The notes under the pieces were generated by a model. The model saw only the letters and a list, made by a program, of their open reading frames with translations. It did not search any database and had not been told where the DNA came from. 64,000 nucleotides of DNA from Pseudomonadota bacterium (GTDB lineage: Bacteria; Pseudomonadota; Gammaproteobacteria; Pseudomonadales; Oceanobacteraceae), in the NCBI GenBank assembly GCA_030145845.1, contig JAIXHJ010000003.1, forward strand, positions 124,426 to 188,425, written 5' to 3'. A program made the translations under genes and the position numbers. Each line of letters opens with the position of its first letter. Positions within the stretch are counted from its first letter, which is position 1. Shown here one piece after another: positions 17,965 through 26,211 of this stretch.

Positions 17965-18045
17965 AAATTGGCATCCGGTCCTGATTTCTGACCTGATTAT
18001 CACTCATTAGGCGCTTAAGGTGAACCACTGGCAGAAACTATCAAA

Positions 18046-18057
18046 CTTGTTAACAAG
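18046..18057. promoter_or_regulatory. Palindrome in the crp-yhfA intergenic region
   Basis: CTTGTTAACAAG is a perfect 12-bp palindrome in the 179-base divergent gap. It does not match the CRP box (TGTGA-N6-TCACA). Possible operator for an unknown regulator; the rest of the gap shows only weak promoter matches. Confidence 0.3.
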
Positions 18058-18143
18058 CTGGATTTTTGCTGCCAGGTGATTTATCCGGTTGCCCTCTCTG
18101 TGCTAATCTCCGCCACTTTTCAGTACTGACGTCAGGGGCAGCA

Positions 18144-18566
18144 ATGAAAGCGACAGTGAAGTGGGTGGATGATGCTATGTTCCTCGGTGAGTCCGGCAGT
18201 GGTCACACCGTGGTAATGGACGGACCGGCGGATCACGGCGGCCGCAATATGGGCATCCGGCCAATGGAAATGCTGCTGCTGGGTCTTGGTGGCTGCACCA
18301 GTTTTGATGTCATGAGCATCCTGCGTAAACAGCGCCTCGATGTCATTGACTGTGTGGCGGAAATTGAAGCTGAGCGTGCCGATGCGGTGCCCAGTGTTTT
18401 CACCAGAATTCATGTGCACTTCAAAGTAACCGGCAGGGCTCTGAAGGAAACTGCCGTCGAACGTGCCGTTAAGCTGTCAGCAGAAAAGTACTGCTCTGCG
18501 TCCATTATGCTGGAACAGGGTGGGGTTGAAATTACTCACAGTTATTCCGTGAGTGAATTTGATTAA
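18144..18566 (+). CDS. yhfA: OsmC family protein, YhfA type
   Basis: OsmC/Ohr-fold protein of 140 residues. It matches YhfA closely: VKWVDDAMFLGES, PMEMLLLGLGGC with the first conserved Cys, DVMSILRKQR and SAEKYCSASIMLE with the second. Members of the fold reduce organic peroxides with the two cysteines, but YhfA's substrate is not established. ATG 18144 is preceded by AGGGG at six bases. It is divergent from crp, the same neighbourhood as in enteric bacteria, and starts a run yhfA-speD-MFS. Confidence 0.92.
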   Translation: MKATVKWVDDAMFLGESGSGHTVVMDGPADHGGRNMGIRPMEMLLLGLGGCTSFDVMSILRKQRLDVIDCVAEIEAERADAVPSVFTRIHVHFKVTGRALKETAVERAVKLSAEKYCSASIMLEQGGVEITHSYSVSEFD

Positions 18567-18567
18567 T

Positions 18568-18585
18568 CCGGCCAGAGGCCGGTTT
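18568..18585 (+). terminator. Weak hairpin between yhfA and speD
   Basis: CCGGCC-AGA-GGCCGG followed by only three T, lying 15 bases before the speD start. It may attenuate or punctuate rather than fully stop transcription. Confidence 0.4.
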
Positions 18586-18599
18586 CCGAGGGTGAACTA

Positions 18600-19391
18600 T
18601 TGAACAACAAATTGCGGCTGCATGGCTTTAACAATCTGACCAAGTCCCTGAGCTTCAATATTTACGATATCTGTTATACCAAGACAGACAAAGAGCGTCA
18701 GGAATATATTCAGTATATTGATGAGCTCTATAATGCTGACCGGCTGACCAAAATCCTGACCGATGTGGTCGATATTATTGGTGCCAATATCCTGAATATC
18801 GCCCGTCAGGATTATGAGCCGGAAGGGGCCAGTGTCACCATGCTGATTGCCGAGCATGAAGTGCCGCCCAGCGAAGAGCTGATGGAAGAAAAGCCCGGCC
18901 CGCTGCGTGATACCGTGGTTGCTCATCTGGATAAGAGCCACGTGACCGTGCACACCTATCCGGAAAGTCACCCTCACGGTGGTATTTCCACTTTCCGGGC
19001 GGATATTGATGTGTCGACCTGTGGTCTGATTTCGCCGCTGAAAGCGCTGAACTACCTGATTCACAGCTTCGATTCCGATATTGTGACGGTCGATTACCGC
19101 GTGCGCGGTTTTACCCGCGATGTGGATGGCGTCAAGCACTACATCGACCACGATATCAATTCCATTCAGAATTATCTGACGGAAGACACCCAGAATGCTT
19201 ATCAGATGATTGATGTGAACGTGTATCAGGAAAATACCTTCCACACCAAGATGCTGCTGAAGGATTTTGAACTGGACCATTATCTGTTCGGTGAAGGTGT
19301 CAAAAACATGGAAAAATCCGAACGCGAAGAGGTGGAGTCCAAACTGCGTAAGGAAATGCTGGAAATCTTTTACTCCCGCAACATGCCCTGA
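18600..19391 (+). CDS. speD: S-adenosylmethionine decarboxylase proenzyme (class 1)
   Basis: Makes decarboxylated SAM, the aminopropyl donor for spermidine. The 263-residue proenzyme is of the E. coli type: [20 protein letters not shown] at the start and the self-cleavage site Lys112-Ser113 in [17 protein letters not shown], where Ser becomes the pyruvoyl cofactor. The start is TTG at 18600, the only codon that gives the usual N-terminus; GAGG lies eight bases upstream. The rare start may limit translation. No speE is present; an MFS transporter gene follows after nine bases. Confidence 0.95.
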   Translation: MNNKLRLHGFNNLTKSLSFNIYDICYTKTDKERQEYIQYIDELYNADRLTKILTDVVDIIGANILNIARQDYEPEGASVTMLIAEHEVPPSEELMEEKPGPLRDTVVAHLDKSHVTVHTYPESHPHGGISTFRADIDVSTCGLISPLKALNYLIHSFDSDIVTVDYRVRGFTRDVDGVKHYIDHDINSIQNYLTEDTQNAYQMIDVNVYQENTFHTKMLLKDFELDHYLFGEGVKNMEKSEREEVESKLRKEMLEIFYSRNMP

Positions 19392-19400
19392 GGAGTTTCC

Positions 19401-20561
19401 TTGCCCGGTCTGATCCGGGGATTAATGCTGGCACAGGCACTGGCTCTCAGTGCCGCGCCACTGCTGGTTTTTTCCGGTGGTATTGTCGGCAGTCAGCTTA
19501 ATCCCGACCCCCGTCTGGCAACCCTGCCGGTTGCTGCCATGATTTCCGGAACGGCCCTGGCGGCCTGGCCGGTAGCCCGGCTGGCTGTGCTGATCGGCCG
19601 CCGTTCCCTGTTTCTGCTGGCGATGCTGGCCGGTGCCGTGTTTTCTGCCGGTGCCGGCTATGCCATTTATGCTGGTTCGTTCTGGTTGTTTACCCTGTTT
19701 GCACTGGGGTTCGGCGCGGTGAATGCCATTGTGCAGCAGTTCCGTTTTGTGGCTATTGCCAGTGTCCCTGCTGACCAGAGTGCGGTGGTGGCGGCGCGTC
19801 TGCTGCTGGCCGGCCTGCTGTCAGCATTTCTGGGTCCGGAACTGGTGCGCCTGATTGACTGGTATCCGCAGGCCGGTTTTGCGGCGGCGTACAGTGGTCT
19901 GGTGGTGCTGTATCTGCTGGCCGCAGCCGTATTGTTCCGCGTGATGCCGGTGCAGAGTGCAGAAACCTCAGCCCGGCATGACAGCGGCCGTTCCTGGACT
20001 GAATTACTGCGGCAGCCGGCGTTGCCGCTGGCGATGGCATCAGCAGCCTGTGGTTATGGGGTGATGGCGTATGTGATGACGGCCACGCCGCTGAGTATGA
20101 CGCAGGGGATGGGGTATGAGCTGGAGGATGCCAAGTGGGTGATTCAGAGCCATATTGCCGCCATGTATCTGCCGTCGCTGATTTCCGGACACCTGATCCG
20201 TTTCGCCGGGCACTGGAAAATGGTCTTTGCCGGGCTGCTGGTGATGCTGTTATGTCTGCTGGTGGCGTGGTGGGATCAGCAGCTGATCCATTACTGGGGC
20301 GGTCTGGTTTTACTGGGGCTGGGCTGGAACCTGCTGTTTGTTGCCGGGACTTCCATGCTGGCTGGCTGTTACCGGCCGGAAGAAGCCGGCAGGGTGCAGG
20401 GCATGAATGATATGCTGGTGTTTACGGCGCAGGCGTTCGGTGCTCTGGCATCCGGTGCGGTGGTACTGCTGCTGGGCTGGCAGGGGCTGCTGCTGACAAC
20501 GCTGCCGGCGCTGGTGCTGCTGCTGATTATACTGCTGCGTACGCCGCGCGCCGGACTCTGA
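19401..20561 (+). CDS. MFS transporter
   Basis: Inner-membrane protein of 386 residues with about 12 hydrophobic spans, and an MFS loop 2-3 motif variant in LAVLIGRRS. The two halves are separated by a polar segment near residues 185-205 (SAETSARHDSGRSW). Substrate is unknown. The start is TTG at 19401, with a strong GAGGAG five bases before it; this is the second TTG start in a row in this operon. Nine bases after speD, so a polyamine-related substrate is possible but not supported by any motif. Confidence 0.85.
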   Translation: MPGLIRGLMLAQALALSAAPLLVFSGGIVGSQLNPDPRLATLPVAAMISGTALAAWPVARLAVLIGRRSLFLLAMLAGAVFSAGAGYAIYAGSFWLFTLFALGFGAVNAIVQQFRFVAIASVPADQSAVVAARLLLAGLLSAFLGPELVRLIDWYPQAGFAAAYSGLVVLYLLAAAVLFRVMPVQSAETSARHDSGRSWTELLRQPALPLAMASAACGYGVMAYVMTATPLSMTQGMGYELEDAKWVIQSHIAAMYLPSLISGHLIRFAGHWKMVFAGLLVMLLCLLVAWWDQQLIHYWGGLVLLGLGWNLLFVAGTSMLAGCYRPEEAGRVQGMNDMLVFTAQAFGALASGAVVLLLGWQGLLLTTLPALVLLLIILLRTPRAGL

Positions 20562-20563
20562 TC

Positions 20564-20701
20564 TCAGCGCCGGCGGCGCATCCGTTCATCCACTTTTTTC
20601 AGCAGAACTTCCTGAGGCAGCTGACGCTGGCCACTGCGGCGCAGCGTGAGCAGAAGGGCGCCGCCCAGCAACAGGGCGGCAAACAGGCTGTAAGTTATCA
20701 T
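20564..20701 (-). CDS. Small membrane protein, 45 residues
   Basis: A short gene of 45 codons. ATG 20701 has GGAG seven bases upstream. The protein has one N-terminal hydrophobic segment (MITYSLFAALLLGGALLLTL) and a basic, polar tail ending in RMRRRR, so a single span with a cytoplasmic tail is likely. It is convergent with the MFS gene, with only two bases between the stops. I do not recognise the family. Good ribosome site and the clean membrane pattern argue that it is real. Confidence 0.55.
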   Translation of the reverse strand: MITYSLFAALLLGGALLLTLRRSGQRQLPQEVLLKKVDERMRRRR

Positions 20702-20845
20702 GGTCTTTCTCCTTGCTGGCATCTGCTGACAGACTAGCAGGCTGCGGCGGCAGCGGCCGGCGGATAACCGTCATCCCCCGGCTGCTGTTACTTCAGACTC
20801 TGCAGCTCACTGTTTCAGCAGGCAAAAGAGTTTTGTAACCGCCGC

Positions 20846-22903
20846 TCAGAAAGGTTTGGCCAGCACCAGTTGCCAGACCGGATCGGTGTCACGGTACTGG
20901 CGGATATCCTGCTGTTCCTGCCACGGGGTATTACCGGGCGTCAGATTGATGCTGGCCAGTGTGTACCAGCCACGCTGCCAGACGTATTCGGCAAACAGGC
21001 TGAGGCTCTGCATCTCACTGGTACGTTGAGCGATATAGCCGCCGTCGGTTGGCAGCAGCTGTTCACTGGGCCCCTGCAGCTGCCATTGTCCGCCATAACG
21101 GAAACCAGGAAACGGATGATGCTGAAAACCCAGCCGCGCCATGTATTCCGGCTGGTTGGTGAGCTGATAGCGTTTGGGCAGATTTTCAGTGGCCTGCATC
21201 TGTGAGCGGTAGAGACCGGCCCCCAGTTCGATACGGATATCCCTGGTACCGGGATAAAATTCAATGTCACTTTCCAGCCCCCGCAGAATGGCATTGCCAT
21301 CACTGTTGACCGGCATCAGCACGGTCATATCACCGAGCAGCGGATCGTTTTCCGTACTGACACTCTGATACACCGGGTCGTTGATAATGCGCTGGAACAG
21401 ACGCAGGTAAAAGCCACTGTGACGGTCGCTGAGTGCCGAGGTCGCGCGGCGGAAGTTCTGTTCATAACCGATATCTACATTGCTGATCAGCTCGGAGTCG
21501 AGGGTCTCGTTGCCGCGCCAGATGGTTGTGCCCTGGCGGAATTCATAAGGAATCCGGTCGGCGATGTCGGGCTCGCGGCTGCTCTGACTCATGCTGATGC
21601 GGATACGCCGCAGGCTGTTGAGGCTGTGCACCAGATGGAAGGAGGGCAGCCAGAAGGTGTCAGTGGCCACACCGGAATCACTGCCCGAAGCGGAATCCAG
21701 ACTCATCTCATAACTGTCGATGTGCATGCCGGCTTCAAAGCGGGTGGACGGGGTCAGTTGCCAGCGGTCGAGCAGAAAAGCACTGACGCGGTTTTCCTTG
21801 AAGTCGTAGTTGTAGGGCAGGCCTGAGCGGTCACTGCTGCTGATCAGCATGGTGTCTTCAAGGCTGCCGTTGACCCGTTTCATCTGCTGCATACTGAGGC
21901 CCATGCTCCAGCGGTGCTCGTTGCGGGTTTCGTTCAGTTGCCAGCCCAGAACATAGCGGCTGTCGTCGATGCGTCCGGACTGGGAAGCGCTGTCCGGCAG
22001 CGTCTGGCTGAGGGAGGAATCCAGATCGAACTGCTCGGCGACAAAGAAAGTCTCCAGTGCCAGATGGCTCCAGTTCAGCTGCAGATTGCCGCCCAGCCGC
22101 TGGCTTAGCCGTTCCTCCCGGCGTTCGCCGTTACTGTCGCTCAGATCCGCAGTCAGGCCGGTGCTGGGACGGTTCAGCGGGTACAGGCCCTCAGTGTGAT
22201 CCTTACGGTCGGCATGCAGCCACAGAGCATACAGTTGCAGCGGATGGCGGTCGTTCACCAGTGTGTTGTAGTTCAGGTGGATATTGCGGCTCAGCTCACG
22301 GCTGGAAGCCTGCCACTCTCCTTCTGTGCTGTCGGATTCCGTATCACCACTGGTTTCGTAGCGCTGCAGGCGTTGTTCGGCAGTCAGCCGCAGCGGCTGT
22401 TCATCATCGCTCAGGTGAGTGGCGAGCGCGACGCGGTTACTGAGCGTTTCACCGCCGGCACTGAGCATTAGTCCGTCGCTGGCATAGCTGTCATTGAGAA
22501 CCACGTTGATGGTGCCGGCAGCACCGCCGCCCATGCTCAGATCGGCGCGGCTGTTACGGTCGATTTCAATATGATCAACCATGATGGCCGGAATCTGACG
22601 ACTGGCAAGCAGATTACTGCCACTGGCGCCGAGCAGTGGCTGGCCGTTGATGAGGATGCTCAGGTAACGGCTGTCGAGACCGTGTAACTGGATTTCCTGC
22701 TGGCCATCCGACTGCCAGCCGAGCGTGACACCAGGCAGGTGTTTCAGCAGGTCAAACAGGGTTTCCGGCGCGTAATAGCGGTAGTCACGGCTGTAGTAGA
22801 TTTCCTGCGGATAAGCGACGTTTTCCACACTTTGTGGCAGAGCAGCCGCCAGCGCTGGCAGGGCGGCCAGAACGAGAGTGGTCAGCGGGCGGTGGATTCT
22901 CAC
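20846..22903 (-). CDS. TonB-dependent outer-membrane receptor
   Basis: Protein of 685 residues with a signal peptide ending near ALAAALP, a plug domain (about 45-160; LKHLPGVTLGWQ, INGQPLLGASG, IDRNSRADLSMGGGAAGTINVVL) and a long beta-barrel ending in LAKPF with a terminal Phe, as needed for outer-membrane insertion. A clear TonB box is not obvious. Start is GTG 22903, with GGGAG five bases upstream. It follows rsmC after 21 bases and may share the LitR-like transcript. Substrate is unknown; no Fur box or siderophore gene is nearby. Confidence 0.85.
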   Translation of the reverse strand: MRIHRPLTTLVLAALPALAAALPQSVENVAYPQEIYYSRDYRYYAPETLFDLLKHLPGVTLGWQSDGQQEIQLHGLDSRYLSILINGQPLLGASGSNLLASRQIPAIMVDHIEIDRNSRADLSMGGGAAGTINVVLNDSYASDGLMLSAGGETLSNRVALATHLSDDEQPLRLTAEQRLQRYETSGDTESDSTEGEWQASSRELSRNIHLNYNTLVNDRHPLQLYALWLHADRKDHTEGLYPLNRPSTGLTADLSDSNGERREERLSQRLGGNLQLNWSHLALETFFVAEQFDLDSSLSQTLPDSASQSGRIDDSRYVLGWQLNETRNEHRWSMGLSMQQMKRVNGSLEDTMLISSSDRSGLPYNYDFKENRVSAFLLDRWQLTPSTRFEAGMHIDSYEMSLDSASGSDSGVATDTFWLPSFHLVHSLNSLRRIRISMSQSSREPDIADRIPYEFRQGTTIWRGNETLDSELISNVDIGYEQNFRRATSALSDRHSGFYLRLFQRIINDPVYQSVSTENDPLLGDMTVLMPVNSDGNAILRGLESDIEFYPGTRDIRIELGAGLYRSQMQATENLPKRYQLTNQPEYMARLGFQHHPFPGFRYGGQWQLQGPSEQLLPTDGGYIAQRTSEMQSLSLFAEYVWQRGWYTLASINLTPGNTPWQEQQDIRQYRDTDPVWQLVLAKPF

Positions 22904-22924
22904 ATGTTCTCCCTGAAACCGGCC

Positions 22925-23923
22925 TCAGTTGCGTATGCAGATCAGTTTGAAACCGTTTTCCTGAGCCATGACATCGGCCTCGCGGAAGGCTTCCCGCGCC
23001 CATTCTTCGTAGGGCAGGTGGCGGTTGGCCACGATCCAGATCTGGCCGTCGGCGGTCAGATGCTGGCGCCCCTGCAGGAACAGCTGGCGGGCAAAACGGT
23101 AGTTGGTTTCCTTGCCCTGATGAAAAGGGGGGTTGCTGATGATGTAATCAAAGCGGCCGTCGATATTCTGCAGACAATCACTGGGGCGGATGTCGGCCTC
23201 CAGGTTCAGGCGCATGCTGTTGAGCTGGCTGCTGCGGACAGCAAAGGCATCGACATCGGCCAGGGTCACCTGCAGCGCCGGTTCGCGGGCTTTCATACTC
23301 AGGCCGATGACGCCGGAGCCGCAGCCGAGGTCGAGCAGGCGTCCGTGGGCCGGAGCCGGCAGATGTTCCAGTAACAGGGCGGTACCGGCATCGAGGGTGC
23401 CGTGGTTGAACACACCGGGCAGGGTGAGATAAGCCTGCCCGGCAAACTGAAAGGAGCGCGCCTGTTTCAGCCAGTTGAAATCACCACCGGGTTTCAGATC
23501 CAGATGCCAGAGGCTGCAGTGGCGGGCACTGTCGGTTTTTTCGGCGCTGGCGGTGAGTGCTGCGCAGGCTTTGCCGATGCTTTTGCCGCCGGCATCGTTG
23601 GCTCCGGCGACCCAGCATTCGGGCTGGCTGCCGGCGATCAGTTCCAGCAGCGCCAGTGACAGTGGTTTCGATTTCGACCACAACAGAATCACGCGCCGGA
23701 CATCCTGCAGCTGGGCGGCCTGAGGAACACCGAATGTGCAGCGTTCTGCCAGCGTCTGCCAGGCCTGAGCGGTCAGCCAGTCCCAGGTCAGAATGCGGGT
23801 ACCGCTGCGGGTAATCAGGTCATACCAGCCTGCAGGCTGGCCGGCTTCGGCACCGATCAGCAGGGTGTGTTCATCGAACAGATCGGGGTGACGCATTAAC
23901 AGTTCGCAGACTTCGCCGCTCAT
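22925..23923 (-). CDS. rsmC: 16S rRNA m2G1207 methyltransferase-like protein (RsmC)
   Basis: Protein of 332 residues with two tandem methyltransferase-like halves, the second carrying the active SAM site: LLDLGCGSGVIGLS (motif I), LADVDAFAV, and the N2-guanine motif NPPFHQG. The first half is a degenerate copy (WVAGANDAGG). Length and layout match RsmC (about 340 residues) better than the longer RlmG. It modifies G1207 of 16S rRNA in E. coli. Its ATG overlaps the stop of the MerR-type gene upstream (ATGA), so it is translationally coupled to a regulator, an unusual partner for an rRNA enzyme. Confidence 0.87.
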   Translation of the reverse strand: MSGEVCELLMRHPDLFDEHTLLIGAEAGQPAGWYDLITRSGTRILTWDWLTAQAWQTLAERCTFGVPQAAQLQDVRRVILLWSKSKPLSLALLELIAGSQPECWVAGANDAGGKSIGKACAALTASAEKTDSARHCSLWHLDLKPGGDFNWLKQARSFQFAGQAYLTLPGVFNHGTLDAGTALLLEHLPAPAHGRLLDLGCGSGVIGLSMKAREPALQVTLADVDAFAVRSSQLNSMRLNLEADIRPSDCLQNIDGRFDYIISNPPFHQGKETNYRFARQLFLQGRQHLTADGQIWIVANRHLPYEEWAREAFREADVMAQENGFKLICIRN

Positions 23924-24807
23924 TGATCAAATCCTGTCAGCATATCGCGTATATTGAGGGCCGCCTGGTGGAGATCGTCCTGCAGACAGATCAGTCCCCG
24001 GGCGAGCAGGGTATTCTGTGCCGCCGGGCTGTGGCCGTTAACAAAAACCGGCAGACCACCATCCCGGGCCAGGGTTTCCAGCTGGTTGTACTGCATATCG
24101 CCGGGGTCGGAGCGGATGTGCAGCACCAGAGCCCGCCAGCGTGGCAGCGGCAGCAGTTCGCTGATCTGCTGCGGTGTCAGAGTGCCGCTGAACCAGACCG
24201 GGTTGAGTCCATGCTGGCGCAGCAGGATGGCCAGCAGTAACTGGTCGATATCATCGTCATGGGTACAGTTGGCGATGATGACGGATGGCCCGTCACCGCT
24301 TTCCTGTTCACTCAGGCGCCACGCCAGTCTGGCCTGCAGAAAGGCGGCATAAAAGCGCAGCCGGGCCATGCCCTGTGGCCGGGTAAGGGAATCCTGCAGG
24401 TGACGGTACAGAGGGATAAACAGGAAGCGCAGGGCAACATCAATGGGAAAGAACTGGCTGACTTCATTAAACAGGGCAGCCATCGCCTGATCGTCGAATT
24501 CCTGTACAGCCCTGTTCAGGTCTTCACGGTAGTGCTGCCACTGTGACGGCCGGTCCGGCGTGCGCAGTGGCACGTCGTCCGTTGCCTCACCATTGGCAAT
24601 CATGGCCTGGGCCTGTGAAATCGGGATGCCACGGTTGAGCAGGGAGACGACCTTGCGGATCAGCTGAATATCCTGCTCGGTGTAGAGGCGGTGACCCTTG
24701 GCGGTGCGTTTGGGGGTGATCAGGCCATAACGCCGCTCCCATGCCCGCAGGGTAATGGCATTGACGCCGGTTTCACTGGCGACAATGCGGATGGGGTAGT
24801 ACGCCAT
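23920..24807 (-). CDS. MerR-family regulator of the MlrA/LitR type, B12 signature missing
   Basis: N-terminal winged-helix MerR domain (YYPIRIVASETGVNAITLRAWERRYGL... then HRLYTEQDIQLI) followed by a domain laid out like the B12-binding region of CarH/LitR: a helical bundle (FFPIDVALRFLFIPLYRHL) and a Rossmann-like part (ANCTHDDDIDQLL ... PVWFSGT). The W-x9-EH motif of AdoB12 photoreceptors is absent and DxHxxG is degraded to CTHDDD, so B12 sensing is unlikely; this fits class II LitR, known in Pseudomonas putida to work with a short LOV protein. A LOV gene lies divergently next door. Start uncertain: ATG 24807 fits the domain edge, ATG 24855 is possible. Coupled to rsmC by a 4-base overlap. 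Confidence 0.82.
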   Translation of the reverse strand: MAYYPIRIVASETGVNAITLRAWERRYGLITPKRTAKGHRLYTEQDIQLIRKVVSLLNRGIPISQAQAMIANGEATDDVPLRTPDRPSQWQHYREDLNRAVQEFDDQAMAALFNEVSQFFPIDVALRFLFIPLYRHLQDSLTRPQGMARLRFYAAFLQARLAWRLSEQESGDGPSVIIANCTHDDDIDQLLLAILLRQHGLNPVWFSGTLTPQQISELLPLPRWRALVLHIRSDPGDMQYNQLETLARDGGLPVFVNGHSPAAQNTLLARGLICLQDDLHQAALNIRDMLTGFDQ

Positions 24808-24872
24808 CTGGGATTCATGTGCGGAGTTCGGCATTGACCGGCAGCCCGTTATCATTATGCAAAGTTATCCAG

Positions 24873-24901
24873 ATTCTATAAGTAGTTATACACAAAGTAA
24901 A
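24873..24901 (-). promoter_or_regulatory. Promoter of the LitR-like gene with inverted repeat
   Basis: On the minus strand TTTACT (24901-24896) and TAGAAT (24878-24873) are 17 bases apart; the -10 matches five of six. Between and over the -10 lies TATAA-GTAG-TTATA (24877-24890), perfect 5-bp inverted arms, next to TGTATA (minus, 24892-24887). MerR-family proteins bind such spacer repeats, so autoregulation is plausible. Confidence 0.5.
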
Positions 24902-24920
24902 AATCCGCTGGCAGCGTGTC

Positions 24921-24949
24921 TTGACCGGGTGCCATCAGGCAATTAACGT
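24921..24949 (+). promoter_or_regulatory. Candidate promoter of the LOV gene
   Basis: TTGACC (24921-24926) and TAACGT (24944-24949) are 17 bases apart; the -35 is good, the -10 weak, which suits an activated promoter. A TGTACA palindrome at 24980-24985 lies downstream of the likely start point, a possible operator. Confidence 0.35.
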
Positions 24950-25008
24950 GGCGTCAGGCAGTGTCTGCAGGGCGGGGACTGTACACAGCAACGTTCAGGG
25001 GATAGCTG

Positions 25009-25461
25009 ATGCTCTCAGATGTGAATGATGAACAGGGTCCGATCAGTCTGGAACTGCTGAAAAAGGCCGTGGATGCCTCCAATGACGGTATCGTCATTGC
25101 CGAACAGGAAGGCGATGACAATATTCTGATTTATGTGAATAAGGCGTTTGAGCGCCTGACCGGTTACCGCGCTGATGAAATCCTGTATCAGGATTGCCGT
25201 TTCCTGCAGGCCGGAGACCGGGATCAGACCGGACTCAGAAACATCCGTCAGGCGATCCGTGATGGCAATTCATCACGTGTCACCCTGCGCAATTACCGTA
25301 AGGACGGCAGTATGTTCTGGAATGAACTGAGTATTTCGCCGGTATACAACGAAACTGATCAGCTGACCTATTACATCGGTATTCAGAAGGATGTCACGGC
25401 TCAGGTGGAACTGGAACAGCGGTTGGCAGAGGCAGAAAAGCAGCTGGCGGCGATGCGCTGA
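25009..25461 (+). CDS. Short LOV blue-light photoreceptor (PpSB1-LOV type)
   Basis: A 150-residue stand-alone PAS/LOV domain with no effector. The FMN-binding core is intact: photoactive Cys63 in YQDCRFLQAGDRDQ, Asn95 in LRNYRKDG, Asn105 in FWNELSIS and Gln126 in YIGIQKDV. An N-terminal cap helix (ISLELLKKAVDASNDGI) and a C-terminal coiled-coil Jalpha-like helix (VELEQRLAEAEKQLAAM) match the PpSB1-LOV family of Pseudomonas putida, in which light forms a cysteinyl-FMN adduct. AGGGG sits seven bases before ATG 25009. Divergent from the LitR-like regulator, its likely partner. A strong terminator follows. Confidence 0.92.
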   Translation: MLSDVNDEQGPISLELLKKAVDASNDGIVIAEQEGDDNILIYVNKAFERLTGYRADEILYQDCRFLQAGDRDQTGLRNIRQAIRDGNSSRVTLRNYRKDGSMFWNELSISPVYNETDQLTYYIGIQKDVTAQVELEQRLAEAEKQLAAMR

Positions 25462-25479
25462 GCGGCAGGGGAAGACAAT

Positions 25480-25505
25480 AAAAAGGAGCCTGACGGCTCC
25501 TTTTT
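25480..25505. terminator. Bidirectional terminator between the LOV gene and ppa
   Basis: AAAAAGGAGCC and GGCTCCTTTTT form an 11-bp stem around TGAC; serves both convergent genes. Confidence 0.93.
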
Positions 25506-25524
25506 ATTTCAGCAGCGGCAACGC

Positions 25525-26049
25525 TTATTTGTAAGCTTCTGCGGCTTTAACGATCATGCCGCGGGCTTCTTCAGCATTCCCCCAGCCCTGAACCTTAACC
25601 CATTTGCCTTTTTCCAGATCTTTGTAGTTCTCGAAGAAGTGAGAAATCTGGTCACGCAGCAGCTGCGGAACGTCGTCAATGTCGTTCACATCGTTGTACA
25701 CCTGAGTCAGCTTCTGGTGTGGTACCGCGACCAGTTTGGCGTCGCCACCGGCTTCATCTTCCATGTTCAGTACACCCACCGCACGGGCACGGATAACAGA
25801 ACCCGGCTGAACCGGATAAGGGGTGACAACCAGTACGTCCAGCGGGTCGCCGTCGTCTGCCAGAGTGTTCGGGATATAACCGTAGTTGGCCGGATAGAAC
25901 ATCGGCGTGGCCATAAAGCGGTCAACCAGCAGGCAGTCCATATCTTTGTCGATCTCATACTTGATCGGCGCGTGGTTGGCCGGGATTTCAATGACAACGT
26001 AGAAGTCGTTTGGCAGGTCTTTACCGGCCGGAATGGAGTTGTAGCTCAT
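25525..26049 (-). CDS. ppa: Inorganic pyrophosphatase (family I)
   Basis: Soluble Mg-dependent enzyme of 174 residues hydrolysing pyrophosphate. Active-site segments: [41 protein letters not shown] with the metal-binding acidic cluster, and [21 protein letters not shown]. Size and order match E. coli Ppa. AGGA lies eight bases before ATG 26049. Divergent from the receptor operon at 26.2 kb, with a 162-base gap between them. Confidence 0.97.
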   Translation of the reverse strand: MSYNSIPAGKDLPNDFYVVIEIPANHAPIKYEIDKDMDCLLVDRFMATPMFYPANYGYIPNTLADDGDPLDVLVVTPYPVQPGSVIRARAVGVLNMEDEAGGDAKLVAVPHQKLTQVYNDVNDIDDVPQLLRDQISHFFENYKDLEKGKWVKVQGWGNAEEARGMIVKAAEAYK

Positions 26050-26113
26050 GAGAATTTCCTGAGATCACAAGGGTTAATGGTATTTGATTGGCCCGGATTA
26101 TAGCCGCCAGCAC

Positions 26114-26142
26114 TTGCTCTGTCAGTCTGCCATAAGTATAAA
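26114..26142 (+). promoter_or_regulatory. Sigma-70 promoter of the receptor-kinase operon
   Basis: TTGCTC (26114-26119) and TATAAA (26137-26142) are spaced by 17 bases, about 70 bases before the receptor start codon. No Fur-box-like repeat is seen nearby. Confidence 0.5.
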
Positions 26143-26211
26143 GCCCATCCGTGGTTTACCTGGATGCCGGTGCCGCCTAGACTCTCTTCTGTGGATACAG
26201 CGGTCAGTATC

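Noticed and set aside
20702..22960. Fur box for the TonB receptor genes
   Set aside because: I looked upstream of all three receptor genes and found no GATAATGATAATCATTATC-like repeat, so iron control is not claimed.
23920..24855. B12-dependent photoreceptor (CarH/LitR class I) for the MerR-type gene
   Set aside because: The W-x9-EH motif is absent and DxHxxG is degraded, although a His remains in CTHDDD; adenosylcobalamin sensing is not supported.
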